From Phycisphaerae bacterium (lineage in GTDB: Bacteria; Planctomycetota; Phycisphaerae; UBA1845; PWPN01): a DNA stretch of 36,193 nt. Positions 1 to 8,687 of this stretch are shown here, one piece after another. Every line of letters begins with the position of its first letter. Within the stretch, counting starts at the first letter, position 1. The stretch lies in NCBI GenBank assembly GCA_012729395.1, contig JAAYDF010000341.1, forward strand, positions 1 to 36,193. The letters run 5' to 3'. The notes beneath the pieces are model-generated. The model saw nothing but the letters and a program-made list of their open reading frames with translations, searched no databases and was not told the origin of the DNA. Position numbers and translations under genes: made by a program.

Positions 1-470
1 ACGTCGCTGACGCTCCACATCCCGTCGCTCGCGCTCCGGGCTCGTAGGGGGTTCGCGTCGCTCGCGTTCCGGTCTCGTAGGAGGTTCGCGTCGCTTGCGT
101 TCCGGGCTCGTAGGGGGCGTGCGTCGCTCGCGCTCCGGGCTCGTAGGGGGCGCGCGTCGCTTGCGCTCCGGGCTCGTTACTGGGCGAGTGAGATAGGGGC
201 CCCGAGCGCGAGCGAGGGAGGCAACGAGCCTTCATCGCCAGTGAGCGAGACAACGAGTTCCGAGCCCCAGCGAGTGGGACAACGAGCCCCGAGCGCGAGC
301 GAGTGGGTGGCGCTGGGCAAGGGCGTGTACGTCGCTGACGCTCCACATCCCGTCGCTCGCGCTCCGGGCTCGTAGGGGGTCCGTGTCGCTCGCGTTCCGG
401 GCTCGTAGGGGGCGTGCGTCGCTCGTGCTCCGGGCTCGTAGGCGTGGAGTGATCGGGATTGCAGGCGCCT
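1..470. repeat. Array of about 30-bp degenerate direct and inverted repeats
   Basis: This stretch has no convincing gene. It is built from degenerate copies of a roughly 30-bp unit with the core GCTCCGGGCTCGTAGGGGG preceded by CGTCGCTCGC, repeated about five times at 25-180 and three times at 353-450. The first 51 bases recur exactly at 329-379. Between them (about 200-310) the complementary form (CCCGAGCGCGAGCGAG) appears, so two blocks of direct repeats flank an inverted block. Every frame reads as a low-complexity Arg/Ala/Ser/Asp pattern, which is the translation of a repeat and not a protein. The array may continue beyond the left edge of the window. Confidence 0.8.
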
Positions 471-1499
471 TCACTTGGTCAGCCAAGCGGCGAGGAGGTC
501 GACGCCGGCCTGGACGTCCTTGCGGTGCACGCTCTCGGTGGGGGTGTGCACGTAACGCGTCGGGATGGACAAGGTGAAGGCTTTGCAGCCGGCACCGGCT
601 CGCTGCATGGAACCCGCGTCCGTGCCGCCCAGGGGCAGGATTTCGAGTTGGTGCGGGATCTTGCGTTGGCGGGCCGTGGCGATGAACTCATCGAGCAGAC
701 CGCGGTCGCTGATCGAGTACGAGTCCATGACTTTGAGGGCGCAACCTTTGCCCAGTTCGCTGATGGCGTCGGTCTTCTCGATGCCGGGCGTGTCGCAGCT
801 TAGTGTGATGTCCACGGCAATGGCGATGTCGGCGTCGATACCATAGGCGCCAGGCCCGGCCCCGCGGCAGCCCACCTCCTCCTGCACGGTGCCGACGAAG
901 TAGATATCGTGCGGGCTTCTCTCCGCGGCTTTACGAAGGGCGTTGATCGCGACCCAGATGGCGATGCGGTCGTCCATGGCCTTGCCCGTCCAGACGTCGC
1001 CGATGACCTCCAGATCCTGAATCCAGGTGACCGGGTCGCCGACGCGGACAAGCTTCTGCACCTCCTTGGCTGGCAGGAAGAGGTCGACGAAGAAATCCTT
1101 GACTTCCACAACCTTCTTGCGGTCCTCCTCCGAGGCGACGTGGATGGGCCGAATGCCGGGGTTCATCACCCCCACGAGGTCGCGCTGCCCCTGAACGAGT
1201 ACGCGGCGGGCGAAGAGGTTGCGGGGCTCGAATCCACCGACCTTCTGCAGACGCAGTCGGCCCTCCTCGTCGATGGCCCGGACATAGAACCCGATCTCGT
1301 CCATATGGGCGGCAATCATGACCTTGTGGGCGGTCTTGCCCGACCGCTTGCCGGGCTTCTTGTGGCAGATCAAGTTGCCCATCGGGTCGACCGTGGTCTC
1401 ATCGAACAGGCCAGCGGCCTCGGCGAGGATCAGCTCGCGGATGCGTTCTTCGCGGCCCGCGACACCAGGGGTGGCGATCAGCTTCTTCAGAAACTCCAT
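471..1499 (-). CDS. M42-family metallo-aminopeptidase
   Basis: A 342-residue cytosolic dinuclear metal aminopeptidase of the M42 (glutamyl aminopeptidase/CelM-like) family, expected to trim N-terminal residues from peptides in large tetrahedral or dodecameric shells. Metal ligands and catalytic residues are visible in order: AAHMDEIG (His65, Asp67), GKAMDDR, the paired Glu of VQEEVGCRGAG, the Asp of AIAVDIT, GGTDAG, and the final His of RYVHTPTE. Length is normal for the family. I chose the ATG at 1499 (MEFLKKL) because homology begins there; an open frame upstream to 1661 is not protein-like. An AGGTG lies just upstream. It is the last gene of the minus-strand block, 91 bp after ilvE. Which peptides it cleaves cannot be read from sequence. 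Confidence 0.93.
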   Translation of the reverse strand: MEFLKKLIATPGVAGREERIRELILAEAAGLFDETTVDPMGNLICHKKPGKRSGKTAHKVMIAAHMDEIGFYVRAIDEEGRLRLQKVGGFEPRNLFARRVLVQGQRDLVGVMNPGIRPIHVASEEDRKKVVEVKDFFVDLFLPAKEVQKLVRVGDPVTWIQDLEVIGDVWTGKAMDDRIAIWVAINALRKAAERSPHDIYFVGTVQEEVGCRGAGPGAYGIDADIAIAVDITLSCDTPGIEKTDAISELGKGCALKVMDSYSISDRGLLDEFIATARQRKIPHQLEILPLGGTDAGSMQRAGAGCKAFTLSIPTRYVHTPTESVHRKDVQAGVDLLAAWLTK

Positions 1500-1590
1500 G
1501 AGGCACCTGTCGAATAGAGGCCATGAGGGCGGACGCAACCAAGCCTCCGCGTGTGTCTGCACTGCCCAACCATACATCCTGTTTTGAGGC

Positions 1591-2502
1591 TCATTCGCCG
1601 CCGTTGACGAGAGCCTTGAAGTCGGCAATGAGCTGTCGGGTGATCGGCCCGGGCTGCCCATTACCGATTGGCCGGCCGTCGATCTGCGTGACGGGGATGA
1701 CCTCGGCGGCGGTGCCGGTGAGGAAGCACTCGTTGGCGACGTAGAGATCGTGGCGGTTCAAGTCCGTCTCCCGGAAGGGGAGCTTGCGTCGCTGCACGAG
1801 CTCGATGACCGCGTCGCGAGTGATGCCTTCGAGGATACCGGCCGCGACCGGAGAGGTCAGCACGGTGCCCTCACGCACGAGGAAGATGTTGTCACCGGTG
1901 CATTCGGCGACATAGCCCAAGTGGTTGTACATGACCGCCTCGTGCACGCCTGCGTCGAGGGCCTCGATCTTGGCGAGGATGTTGTTGAGGTAGTTGAGGC
2001 TCTTGATGCGCGGAGCGATGGCGTTGGGGTGGTTGCGGACCACGCTGCAACTGATGATCGCCATGCCCTGCTCGTAGAGCTCGCGGGGGTAGAGTTCGAT
2101 CTGGCTGGTGATGATGAACACGGAGGGGCATTCGGTGCGTCTGGGGCTCAAGCCCAGCGTGCCCACGCCACGAGTGACCACCAGCCGAACATAGCCGTCG
2201 ATGATTTTGTTGGCTTCCAGCGTTTCGTAGGTGGCGGTGACGAGTTCCTGCCGGGTCATGGGCAGTTCGAGGCGGATGGCCCGGGCGGATTCTTCGAGCC
2301 GCTGGAGGTGGCGGTCGAGGCGGAAGACCCGGCCGCTGTAGCTGCGGAGGCCCTCGAAGACGCCGTCGCCGTAGAGCAGTCCGTGATCGAAAACGCTGAC
2401 CATGGCCTCGGCCGCGGGCACGATGCGCCCGTTCACGAAGATCTTGAGGTCGGGGTTCGGTGCGTACTTCTGAGGTGGTTTGAAGTCCATGCGCGGTTCC
2501 AT
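1591..2502 (-). CDS. ilvE: Branched-chain amino acid aminotransferase (class IV PLP fold)
   Basis: A 303-residue PLP enzyme of fold type IV. It would catalyse the last step of Val/Leu/Ile synthesis, moving an amino group from glutamate to the branched 2-oxo acid. The order of motifs is that of IlvE: VFDHGLLYGDGVFEG near residue 37, a basic RLDRHLQRL segment, the PLP lysine Lys167 in RIKSLNYLNN, the CTGDNIF loop near 207, and TGTAAEV near 267 for the cofactor phosphate. The start at 2502 gives MEPRMDF; the Met at residue 5 is a possible alternative. D-amino acid aminotransferase and aminodeoxychorismate lyase share the fold, but length and the NYLNN signature favour IlvE. It follows the lolD-like gene by 119 bp and precedes the M42 peptidase. 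Confidence 0.9.
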   Translation of the reverse strand: MEPRMDFKPPQKYAPNPDLKIFVNGRIVPAAEAMVSVFDHGLLYGDGVFEGLRSYSGRVFRLDRHLQRLEESARAIRLELPMTRQELVTATYETLEANKIIDGYVRLVVTRGVGTLGLSPRRTECPSVFIITSQIELYPRELYEQGMAIISCSVVRNHPNAIAPRIKSLNYLNNILAKIEALDAGVHEAVMYNHLGYVAECTGDNIFLVREGTVLTSPVAAGILEGITRDAVIELVQRRKLPFRETDLNRHDLYVANECFLTGTAAEVIPVTQIDGRPIGNGQPGPITRQLIADFKALVNGGE

Positions 2503-2621
2503 CTGCCTACAACCCTTCCGGGCACCGCGGATTCTCTTCGGGCAGTCGCCGATGGCCTGCGGTCCCGGTCAAGGTTCCCCATGCGTTTCCTGCGGGCCGG
2601 CCCGCGCCGGTGCTTCCGAGG

Positions 2622-3422
2622 TTACGCACCGCGTGCGTGGATCCTGCCGTCCTCCAAGGTGACGACGCGGTCGGCGGCTGACGCCACCTTCGGATCGTGG
2701 GTCACCATGACGATGGTCTGCCCCTGGCTGTTGAGCTTGTGGAGCAGTTCGAGGATTCCCGCACCGGTCTTGGCATCCAGGTTACCGGTAGGTTCGTCGG
2801 CAAGCAAGACTTGGGGGCCGTTGATCAGGGCCCGGGCGATGGCCACGCGTTGCCTTTCCCCGCCAGAGAGCTCGTTCGGGCGGTGGCGCAGCCGGTGTTC
2901 GAGCCCGACCCACTTGAGCAGGTCATGGGCCCGAGCGACGACCCGAGAGCGATTCGCCAGCCAGCCGGGCACGGAGTGGCAGACCATGGCGGGCAGGAGG
3001 ACGTTCTCCAGCGTGTTGCACTCCGGGAGCAGGTGGTAGAACTGGAAGACGAACCCGAAATGCACGTTGCGGTGATAGTCACGCTGGTCCGACGACCGAT
3101 CGATCAGCAGGCGCAGCAGCTTATAGACGATGATCGCGGGGTAGGCGGCGACGTAGAGGGAGGTGCTGCCGGTCGTCGTCGTCGGCGGCTTGCATCCGGC
3201 GAACAGGTCCGTGTTGTGGAAGGCGACCGTTCCGCGGTCGGGAATGTCCAGGGCACCCAGAAGGTGCAGAAGTGTGCTTTTGCCGCTGCCGGAGGCCCCC
3301 ATGACCGTCACGAACTCGCCACGCTGCACCGTCAAAGAGACGCCTTTGAGTACCTGGACTTTCGCGTTGCCGAGGTGGTAGGTCTTGTGCAGACCGCTTG
3401 CCTGGAGGATGACGTCACTCAT
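2622..3422 (-). CDS. lolD: LolD-type ABC transporter ATPase with an internal insertion
   Basis: ATPase subunit of a LolCDE/MacB-class exporter, which would power lipoprotein release from the inner membrane. Walker A GASGSGKST is at residues 42-50, the Q-loop Gln is about 127 in FVFQFYHLLPE, the signature LSGGERQR and Walker B VLLADEPTG follow, and the H-loop is in VMVTHD. The protein is 266 residues, against about 230 for typical LolD. The excess is an insert of roughly 40 residues (about 76-115) between the first half of the core and the Q-loop. It has a PPTTTTG turn followed by a hydrophobic, then basic stretch. Its ATG at 3422 overlaps the end of the permease gene by 8 bp, so the two are probably translationally coupled. 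Other MacB-like roles remain possible. Confidence 0.88.
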   Translation of the reverse strand: MSDVILQASGLHKTYHLGNAKVQVLKGVSLTVQRGEFVTVMGASGSGKSTLLHLLGALDIPDRGTVAFHNTDLFAGCKPPTTTTGSTSLYVAAYPAIIVYKLLRLLIDRSSDQRDYHRNVHFGFVFQFYHLLPECNTLENVLLPAMVCHSVPGWLANRSRVVARAHDLLKWVGLEHRLRHRPNELSGGERQRVAIARALINGPQVLLADEPTGNLDAKTGAGILELLHKLNSQGQTIVMVTHDPKVASAADRVVTLEDGRIHARGA

Positions 3423-5004
3423 AGCGGATGGCCTCCACCGGCCAGACCTCGGCCGCCCGGATCGCCGCGATCACCGAGCCGATCATCGACGCCGCGATGG
3501 CGATGCCGTAGATCACCAGGACGTCGACGGGTCGCACTTGGTTGGGAATCACATCGAAAGAGTAGACCTCCGGGTTCCAGACCCTGGCCTGCGGAGAGAT
3601 CCAGGCCAGCAGATCCTGTATGTCGTTGATATACCAGACGAAGAGCGTGCCGAGGAGCGTGCCCAGAGCCCCGCCGACCACGCCGACGGCCGCCCCGTAG
3701 GTCAGGAAGATACCGGCCACGCCGCGCGATGTGGCCCCCACGCTCTTGATGACTCCGATGTCGCGGGTCTTCTGCTGCACGATCATGTAGAAGATGCAGC
3801 CCACCAAGAAAACAGCCACCACGCTGATGACCCCGAAGAGGATGGTCACCAGGTGCTTCTCCTTTTTGACGGCGGCGATGAAGCGCTCCTGCTTCTGCTC
3901 CCAGGTGCGGATCTCGACCATGTCCAGAACCTCGGGCGAGAAGATGCGGAGGGCTTCGGCGCGGTTGTGGGAGGCGATCCTGTTCCAGATCTTCTGAGCT
4001 TGGTCCAGGGCTTTGATGGGATCGGTCCCATGCGTGACCTTGATTTGTATCTGCGTGGCCCGGCCGGGGATCCGCTGACCGGTGTCCTCGTCGACCACCG
4101 TGTTCATCTCGACGACCTCTTGCAGCATGTCGAAGTCGACATAGACGCTCATCGAGTCGATGTCGTAGATGCCGGTTCGGGCGTCGTCGACATAGCGGAA
4201 CAGCTTGTTGGGCATGCCTGTGGCGGTTCGCGGTTGCCCGGTGGGCGAGAACGGCACGAAGGTCAGGGAGACGCGGGTGCCGCGCCAGTAGAACCGCCGG
4301 TAGTCGCCGGTGTCGAGCCGGCGGGCGCACAGGTCCGTGCCCAGGATGATGCCCGGCAACTCGGGCTCCAGCCACGTGGGCGAGACGTCCACGAGGTAAT
4401 TCTCGTGGGGAATGGGCCGGTAATAGCCCGGGCGGTCATAATCCATGCGTCGTTCGGCGTCGGCTTTCTTGCGCTGGGCGGGCGTGGCTTGTGCCCACCA
4501 TCTCTGCCAAGCTCCCTCGAGCTCGGGCGGCAGGGCGATCTTGCCACCCTCGACCGCTCCGTAGGCGGGCTCCTTCCATGGCCCCAGCGTGGTTGTCTCG
4601 GGGTAGTACTTCTCGTAATACAGCCCGTTCTTGAAATCGTTGACCCGGTAGGTTTCGTGCAGCCGGATACCGACAATCTGGGCCGGCTTGGTGATCTGGT
4701 CGATCGGGAAGCGCAACACCCCGTAGGTGATGATCACCGGGGTGGCCTCTTCAATCTGGTCGGGCATCGCCAGTTTGAGCTCGTCGATGAACTCTTGGTA
4801 GTAGGGAAAGCCCTGCAACGTCCCGTTCTCGACCACCAAGTCGCCTAACATGCCGCGCGAACGGTCTTTGACCATCTGCAGGAAGCCGCCCATGACGCTG
4901 ACCACGATCAGGACCATGGCCACGCACAGGCAGACGGCGGCGACCGCGAAGAACGCGATGCGTCGCCGGCGAAGGTAGCGAAGGCAGAGGAACAGCTTGT
5001 ACAT
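3415..5004 (-). CDS. LolC/LolE-like FtsX-fold permease
   Basis: A 529-residue inner-membrane permease of the FtsX/MacB_PCD type. The start at 5004 (MYKLFLCLRYLRRRR) places a transmembrane helix at about residues 16-38 ending in SVMGGF, the usual LolC/LolE entry motif. A long periplasmic domain of about 330 residues follows, rich in Tyr/Pro/Trp. Three C-terminal helices begin near LVTILFGVISVVAVFLVG and end with AIRAAEVWPVEAIRYE, the typical FtsX tail. With the overlapping ATPase downstream it forms a complete exporter, probably as a homodimer because no second permease is present. The periplasmic domain is larger than in E. coli LolC. GAGGAGG lies upstream but about 17 bases from this ATG, so an unusual start a few codons earlier is possible. 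Confidence 0.87.
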   Translation of the reverse strand: MYKLFLCLRYLRRRRIAFFAVAAVCLCVAMVLIVVSVMGGFLQMVKDRSRGMLGDLVVENGTLQGFPYYQEFIDELKLAMPDQIEEATPVIITYGVLRFPIDQITKPAQIVGIRLHETYRVNDFKNGLYYEKYYPETTTLGPWKEPAYGAVEGGKIALPPELEGAWQRWWAQATPAQRKKADAERRMDYDRPGYYRPIPHENYLVDVSPTWLEPELPGIILGTDLCARRLDTGDYRRFYWRGTRVSLTFVPFSPTGQPRTATGMPNKLFRYVDDARTGIYDIDSMSVYVDFDMLQEVVEMNTVVDEDTGQRIPGRATQIQIKVTHGTDPIKALDQAQKIWNRIASHNRAEALRIFSPEVLDMVEIRTWEQKQERFIAAVKKEKHLVTILFGVISVVAVFLVGCIFYMIVQQKTRDIGVIKSVGATSRGVAGIFLTYGAAVGVVGGALGTLLGTLFVWYINDIQDLLAWISPQARVWNPEVYSFDVIPNQVRPVDVLVIYGIAIAASMIGSVIAAIRAAEVWPVEAIRYE

Positions 5005-5033
5005 GGGGCCCCGTGGGATCCTCCTCACCCGTG

Positions 5034-5108
5034 TAGCGGTGTCGCTGTATAGCGGTGTCGCTTGCGACACCGATCGGCAAGCGACACCGCTAGACTGCGA
5101 CACCGCTA
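5034..5108. repeat. Palindromic TAGCGGTGTCGC element between lysS and the permease
   Basis: Two forward copies of TAGCGGTGTCGC (5034-5045 and 5050-5061) face two reverse copies (5081-5092 and 5097-5108). The inner pair extends through CTTGC/GCAAG to give a near-perfect hairpin, and the whole element can fold into one long stem. The stop codon of lysS (5106-5108, read on the minus strand) is the TAG of the outermost copy. The element fills most of the gap between lysS and the permease gene. It could attenuate read-through or protect an mRNA end, but it has no terminal T-run. Confidence 0.85.
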
Positions 5109-6629
5109 AACGGAGTCAACGTCTTCGTCGATCGCGGCTTTCGGCCGCTGCAGCGGAAACAGGATCACGTCGCGGATGCTGGCCGAGTTGGTCAGCATCA
5201 TGACCAGTCGATCGATCCCCACACCCAGTCCGCCGGCCGGCGGCATGCCATACTCGAGGGCCAGCACAAAATCCTCGTCCAGCACGGCCATGGTCTCGTC
5301 GCGCCGCTCGCCGGCCAGAGTCCGCCGCAGGTTCTCCTCCTGCACCCGCGGGTCGTTCAACTCGGTATACGCGTTGGCGATCTCGCAGCCGGCCACGAAG
5401 GCCTCAAACCGCAGGGCGATGTTCGGGTCGTCCGGCTTGCGTCGCGTCAGCGGGCAAAGCGGGGCCGGGTAGTCGCGCACGAAGGTCGGCTGGATCAGCC
5501 GCGGCTGGACCATCGCATCGAAGACCTCGTTGACCAGAATCGCATGGTCCGGAACAACGAATTCGGTCGCCGCGGCCTTCATCTTGGCGAGCACGCCGAG
5601 TTCCTCCGCCTTGCGAGCCACGGCCGGCTCGTCGTTCATGTCCACGCCGGCGTATTCCTTGAGGAGTTCGGCATAGGTCGCCCGGCGCCAGGGCGGTGTG
5701 AAATCGAGCTCCAGCTCGCCGAATTGCCGCTTGAACCCGCCGCCGATCCGCTCAATGGCCGCGGCGACCATGGCCTCGGTGATGTCCATCATATCATGGT
5801 AGTCGCCGTAGGCCTGGTATATTTCTAGCAACGTGAACTCGGGGTTGTGCTGGGTGTCGATGCCCTCGTTGCGGAAGACGCGGGCAAACTCAAAGACCCG
5901 CTCGATCCCGCCGACCAGCAGCCGCTTGAGATACAGCTCCGGGCTGATGCGCAGGAACAGGTTCAGGTCCAGGGCGTTATGATGCGTGGTGAACGGCCGG
6001 GCCGCCGCTCCACCGTAGATCGGCTGCAGGACCGGTGTATCCACCTCGAAGAAGCTCCGTTCGACGAGGCACCGGCGGATGGCGTCGATGATCATGCTCC
6101 GCTGCTTGAAGACCTCGCGGACCTGCGGGTTGGTGAACAGGTCGACGTAGCGGCGGCGGTAGCGGAGATCGACATCCTTGAGGCCGTGCCACTTCTCCGG
6201 CGGCGGTTGGACGGCCTTGCACAGCACGGTCAGCGACGTGGCCCAGACGGTCAGCTCGCCGGTGCGGGTGCGGCCGAGGGTGCCCTCGACACCGATGATG
6301 TCGCCGAGGTTGAGCAACTTGTTGGCGATGGTGAAGGCTTCGGGGCTGACGGCGGCCTTGCTGAGACCGATCTGCAGGTCGTCCGTGCCGTCGCGGATGG
6401 TCATGAAGACGAGCTTGCCGCAGGGGCGGTGGAGCATCACCCGGCCGGCGACGCGCACGGTGGTGTTCTCGGCATGCTGGCCGGGCTCGAGGTTGAGGCT
6501 CTCGCTGCTTGCCCGGACGGTGGCAAGCGGCTGCACGTTGGGGAATCGGTGTCCATACGGGGCGACGTTCATCGCCCGCAGCTTATCCAGCTTGATCTTA
6601 CGGTCTTGTACCTGTTGGGGGTCGGTCAT
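5106..6629 (-). CDS. lysS: Lysyl-tRNA synthetase, class II
   Basis: A 507-residue class IIb aminoacyl-tRNA synthetase that charges tRNA-Lys. The N-terminal OB-fold anticodon-binding domain (about 55-160) contains VRVAGRVMLHRPCGKLVFMTI. Catalytic motif 1 is around DAIRRCLVERSFFEVDTPVL, motif 2 is RVFEFARVFRNEG (with the ATP-binding Arg) and motif 3 is GLGVGIDRLVMMLT near the C-terminus. The RISPELYLK segment and the conserved EFTLLEIYQAY distinguish LysRS from AspRS/AsnRS. Length is as expected. No clear Shine-Dalgarno lies before the ATG at 6629. It appears to head the lysS-permease-lolD-ilvE-M42 run on the minus strand. Its stop codon sits inside a palindromic repeat. Confidence 0.96.
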   Translation of the reverse strand: MTDPQQVQDRKIKLDKLRAMNVAPYGHRFPNVQPLATVRASSESLNLEPGQHAENTTVRVAGRVMLHRPCGKLVFMTIRDGTDDLQIGLSKAAVSPEAFTIANKLLNLGDIIGVEGTLGRTRTGELTVWATSLTVLCKAVQPPPEKWHGLKDVDLRYRRRYVDLFTNPQVREVFKQRSMIIDAIRRCLVERSFFEVDTPVLQPIYGGAAARPFTTHHNALDLNLFLRISPELYLKRLLVGGIERVFEFARVFRNEGIDTQHNPEFTLLEIYQAYGDYHDMMDITEAMVAAAIERIGGGFKRQFGELELDFTPPWRRATYAELLKEYAGVDMNDEPAVARKAEELGVLAKMKAAATEFVVPDHAILVNEVFDAMVQPRLIQPTFVRDYPAPLCPLTRRKPDDPNIALRFEAFVAGCEIANAYTELNDPRVQEENLRRTLAGERRDETMAVLDEDFVLALEYGMPPAGGLGVGIDRLVMMLTNSASIRDVILFPLQRPKAAIDEDVDSV

Positions 6630-6792
6630 GTTTGGTTCAAGTTAGCCTTCGGCAGTGGGGCATCACCGCCCGCAACTCCTCCCTGCCGGCGAGTCGGATC
6701 GTAAGGGCAGGGGCCACCGGATGCAACTGAGAGCGATCGGGCACTCCTCACGCGACGCCGCCCACTTCGTAAACAGTCTTTTCGCGCCGCGG

Positions 6793-8124
6793 CTATCCCG
6801 CGGGTTGTACCTTGTCGTTGTAGTTGTCCCAGGTGAGTGTCTGCTTCTGGCGGTAGGCGAGCACGCTCATGGTGATGGCGATCTGAGCGGCGGTGCCCAG
6901 CTCCACGCCGCAGTACAGCTCCTTCTGCTTGCCGCGGATGACGTCGATGAAGTTGGCCAGGTGATCATCGTGGTTGCCTTGCTGGCCTGGGCCGGGCTTG
7001 GGCAGAGGCACTTGGCCGGCCCCGCCGGACTTCGCCTGGAACTCCTTTAAGAAGGGTTTCTGGGCGGTTGCGCCGCTCTCCAGGTCGATGGTGCCGTACT
7101 GCCCGTAGATGCGGTCCGGCGGTTGATCGTTGTTGGCCATCGAGGAGGTGAGCACGATGGTGTGTTCGCCGGGGTAGTCGATGGTCGCAGCCAGGGTATC
7201 CGGCACGTCGCGGCCGTCTTTCTGTATGTAGACGCCGCCGCCGCTGCTGACCCGCAACGGGCAGGCACCCTGCGGCCCCTCGATCGTCCTCAGCAGTTTG
7301 GCCAGCCGGTGGTAGAACAGGTCGGTGGCGATCCCGCCCGAATACGCCCAGTACTTGCGGAAACGGAAGAAGTGCTCGGGGTTCCAGTCCACGCGGGGAG
7401 CCAGCCCGAACTCGTGCCCGAGCCACATGTCCCAGTCGATGTAGTCGTCGCCGCCGGCTTGCGGGCCGGCTGGCTTGTCGATGGTGTAATTCCATTCGCC
7501 GCGCGGGTTATTGCGGCAATAGCTGCTTTGCGACCACAGCACGTGGCCGATCTGCCCGGCACGGATCATCTCGTTGGCGTGGTGGCAGCGAACGTCGCCG
7601 GTACTCTGAACGCCGACCTGGAGGACGATGTCCTTTGTGCCGCGGATTTTCTGTCGGAGGCGGATGGCTTCCTCCACCGTGTGCGTCATTGGCTTCTGCA
7701 GGTAGACGTGCTTGCCGGCCTCGATGGCGTCCATCGCGTTCTTGAAGTGCCAGTGGTCGGGCGTGGCGACGACGACCGCGTCGATGGCCTGGTCCTCGAG
7801 CAGCTTGCGGTAATCAGCATAAGCCTGCCCGCCGCAGCGCTGGGCTTGGGCGTTAGCTCGTCGGCGATAGACGTCGCACACGGCGGCGAGGGCAAGGTTG
7901 TGCGATTCGCGCATTTTGAGGAGTTGGCTGACGTGGCCCCCTCCCATGCTGCCGACGCCGATGAAGCCAAAGACGATGCGATCATTGGCCCCCAACGTGC
8001 GGCGCGCGGCTTGTGCGGTCGTACCGGGCCGTCGCGGCCAAGCGGCCAGCATGCCCGCCGCGGCCAGGGCGGCGGACCCGGTTTTCAGGAAGCTGCGTCG
8101 GGTAACAGGGTTCTGCTTGGGCAT
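6793..8124 (-). CDS. Tat-exported Gfo/Idh/MocA-family oxidoreductase
   Basis: A 443-residue NAD(P)-dependent dehydrogenase-like protein of the Gfo/Idh/MocA family, a group usually acting on sugars, inositols or their derivatives. The start at 8124 exposes a twin-arginine signal (NPVTRRSFLKTG, then a hydrophobic Ala-rich stretch), so it should be exported folded with its cofactor. The Rossmann motif FGFIGVGSMGGGH follows near residue 50. The signature lysine is in EAGKHVYLQKPMTH, where the commoner EKP is replaced by QKP. DWNPEHFFRFRKYWAYSGG is typical of the paralogues abundant in planctomycetes. Substrate is unknown. It stands alone, with no sugar-related neighbours; lysS is 163 bp downstream. 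Confidence 0.9.
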   Translation of the reverse strand: MPKQNPVTRRSFLKTGSAALAAAGMLAAWPRRPGTTAQAARRTLGANDRIVFGFIGVGSMGGGHVSQLLKMRESHNLALAAVCDVYRRRANAQAQRCGGQAYADYRKLLEDQAIDAVVVATPDHWHFKNAMDAIEAGKHVYLQKPMTHTVEEAIRLRQKIRGTKDIVLQVGVQSTGDVRCHHANEMIRAGQIGHVLWSQSSYCRNNPRGEWNYTIDKPAGPQAGGDDYIDWDMWLGHEFGLAPRVDWNPEHFFRFRKYWAYSGGIATDLFYHRLAKLLRTIEGPQGACPLRVSSGGGVYIQKDGRDVPDTLAATIDYPGEHTIVLTSSMANNDQPPDRIYGQYGTIDLESGATAQKPFLKEFQAKSGGAGQVPLPKPGPGQQGNHDDHLANFIDVIRGKQKELYCGVELGTAAQIAITMSVLAYRQKQTLTWDNYNDKVQPAG

Positions 8125-8285
8125 GAAGGGTCTCCTCGGCGGGTGTGATCGGACCGGGGCGAGTGCCCGCCGCGAATCGCCCCGAGACGGAGATTGTCGC
8201 TGATTCCGCGGTCGTCCGCCAGTGTCCGGCGTTCGTCGCACGGGCGAGTTGAGCCTTTCGTGAACTATGTACTCGATGGCCGACT

Positions 8286-8405
8286 GCACGTAGGCGGTGC
8301 CGGCTCATTGCGTGTGGGCGGTGCTGACTCGTTGCACGTGGGCGGTGCCGACTCATTGCGCGTGGGCGGTGCTGACTCATTGCGCGTGGGCGGTGCCGAC
8401 TTCAG
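8286..8405. repeat. 24-bp tandem repeat, about five copies
   Basis: Five successive units of the form GCGCGTGGGCGGTGCTGACT plus CATT follow each other with only scattered substitutions (GCACGTAGG, GTGCCGGCT and similar). The period is exactly 24, so all frames stay open and give octapeptide repeats on both strands. There are no spacers, so it is not a CRISPR array. Confidence 0.9.
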
Positions 8406-8520
8406 GTCGCTGCTTCTTCACGTGGAACCCTTGAGGCTCATGGCTGATCGTCGATCCCGCGTGAACCCGGGGACGTGCGTCCCCGGCTCGCACTCGCGTC
8501 GCCGGCTCGTGGGATGCGCC

Positions 8521-8597
8521 CAATCTCCAATCTCCAATCTCCAATCTGCAATCTCAAATCTCGAATCTCGAATCTCGAATCTGCGACCTCCAATCCT
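8521..8597. repeat. Heptad repeat of the AATCTCC/AATCTCG type
   Basis: About eleven near-identical 7-bp units (CAATCTC, CAATCTG, AAATCTC, GAATCTC) run without interruption. The unit is purine/pyrimidine biased and much more AT-rich than the flanking coding DNA. A related but looser block is found at 20738-20890. It ends about 90 bp before the AsmA-like gene starts. Confidence 0.88.
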
Positions 8598-8687
8598 TGA
8601 TCGCCAATTCCGCCCCCCGATCCCCCCGCCCCGATTTTTCAGCCCTGTCCTCGCGTTGCCTTACGGGCCTCGGGTACACTGCGGGCC

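Larger units (their letters stand above)
8125..8687. other. Intergenic region with two tandem-repeat blocks
   Basis: This 563-bp gap lies between divergent genes (the Gfo/Idh/MocA oxidoreductase and the AsmA-like protein) and so should contain both promoters. Most of it is repeat: a 24-bp tandem block and a heptad block, each listed separately. An open frame through the region (8194-8691) reads the 24-bp repeat as an LRVGGADS octapeptide and is not believable as a gene. I could not pick out a confident promoter. Confidence 0.7.

Noticed and set aside
1750-3039. Plus-strand open frame of 429 codons opposite ilvE and lolD
   Set aside because: Spans two real minus-strand genes and the gap between them; reads as a mirrored, Asp/Ala/Gly-rich shadow.
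3385-4848. Plus-strand open frame of 487 codons opposite the LolC-like permease
   Set aside because: Rich in Asp, His and Val with no family pattern, fully antisense to a gene with clear membrane helices and FtsX motifs.
8286-8405. Possible CRISPR array
   Set aside because: Units abut directly with no unique spacers, and no cas gene is present in the window.
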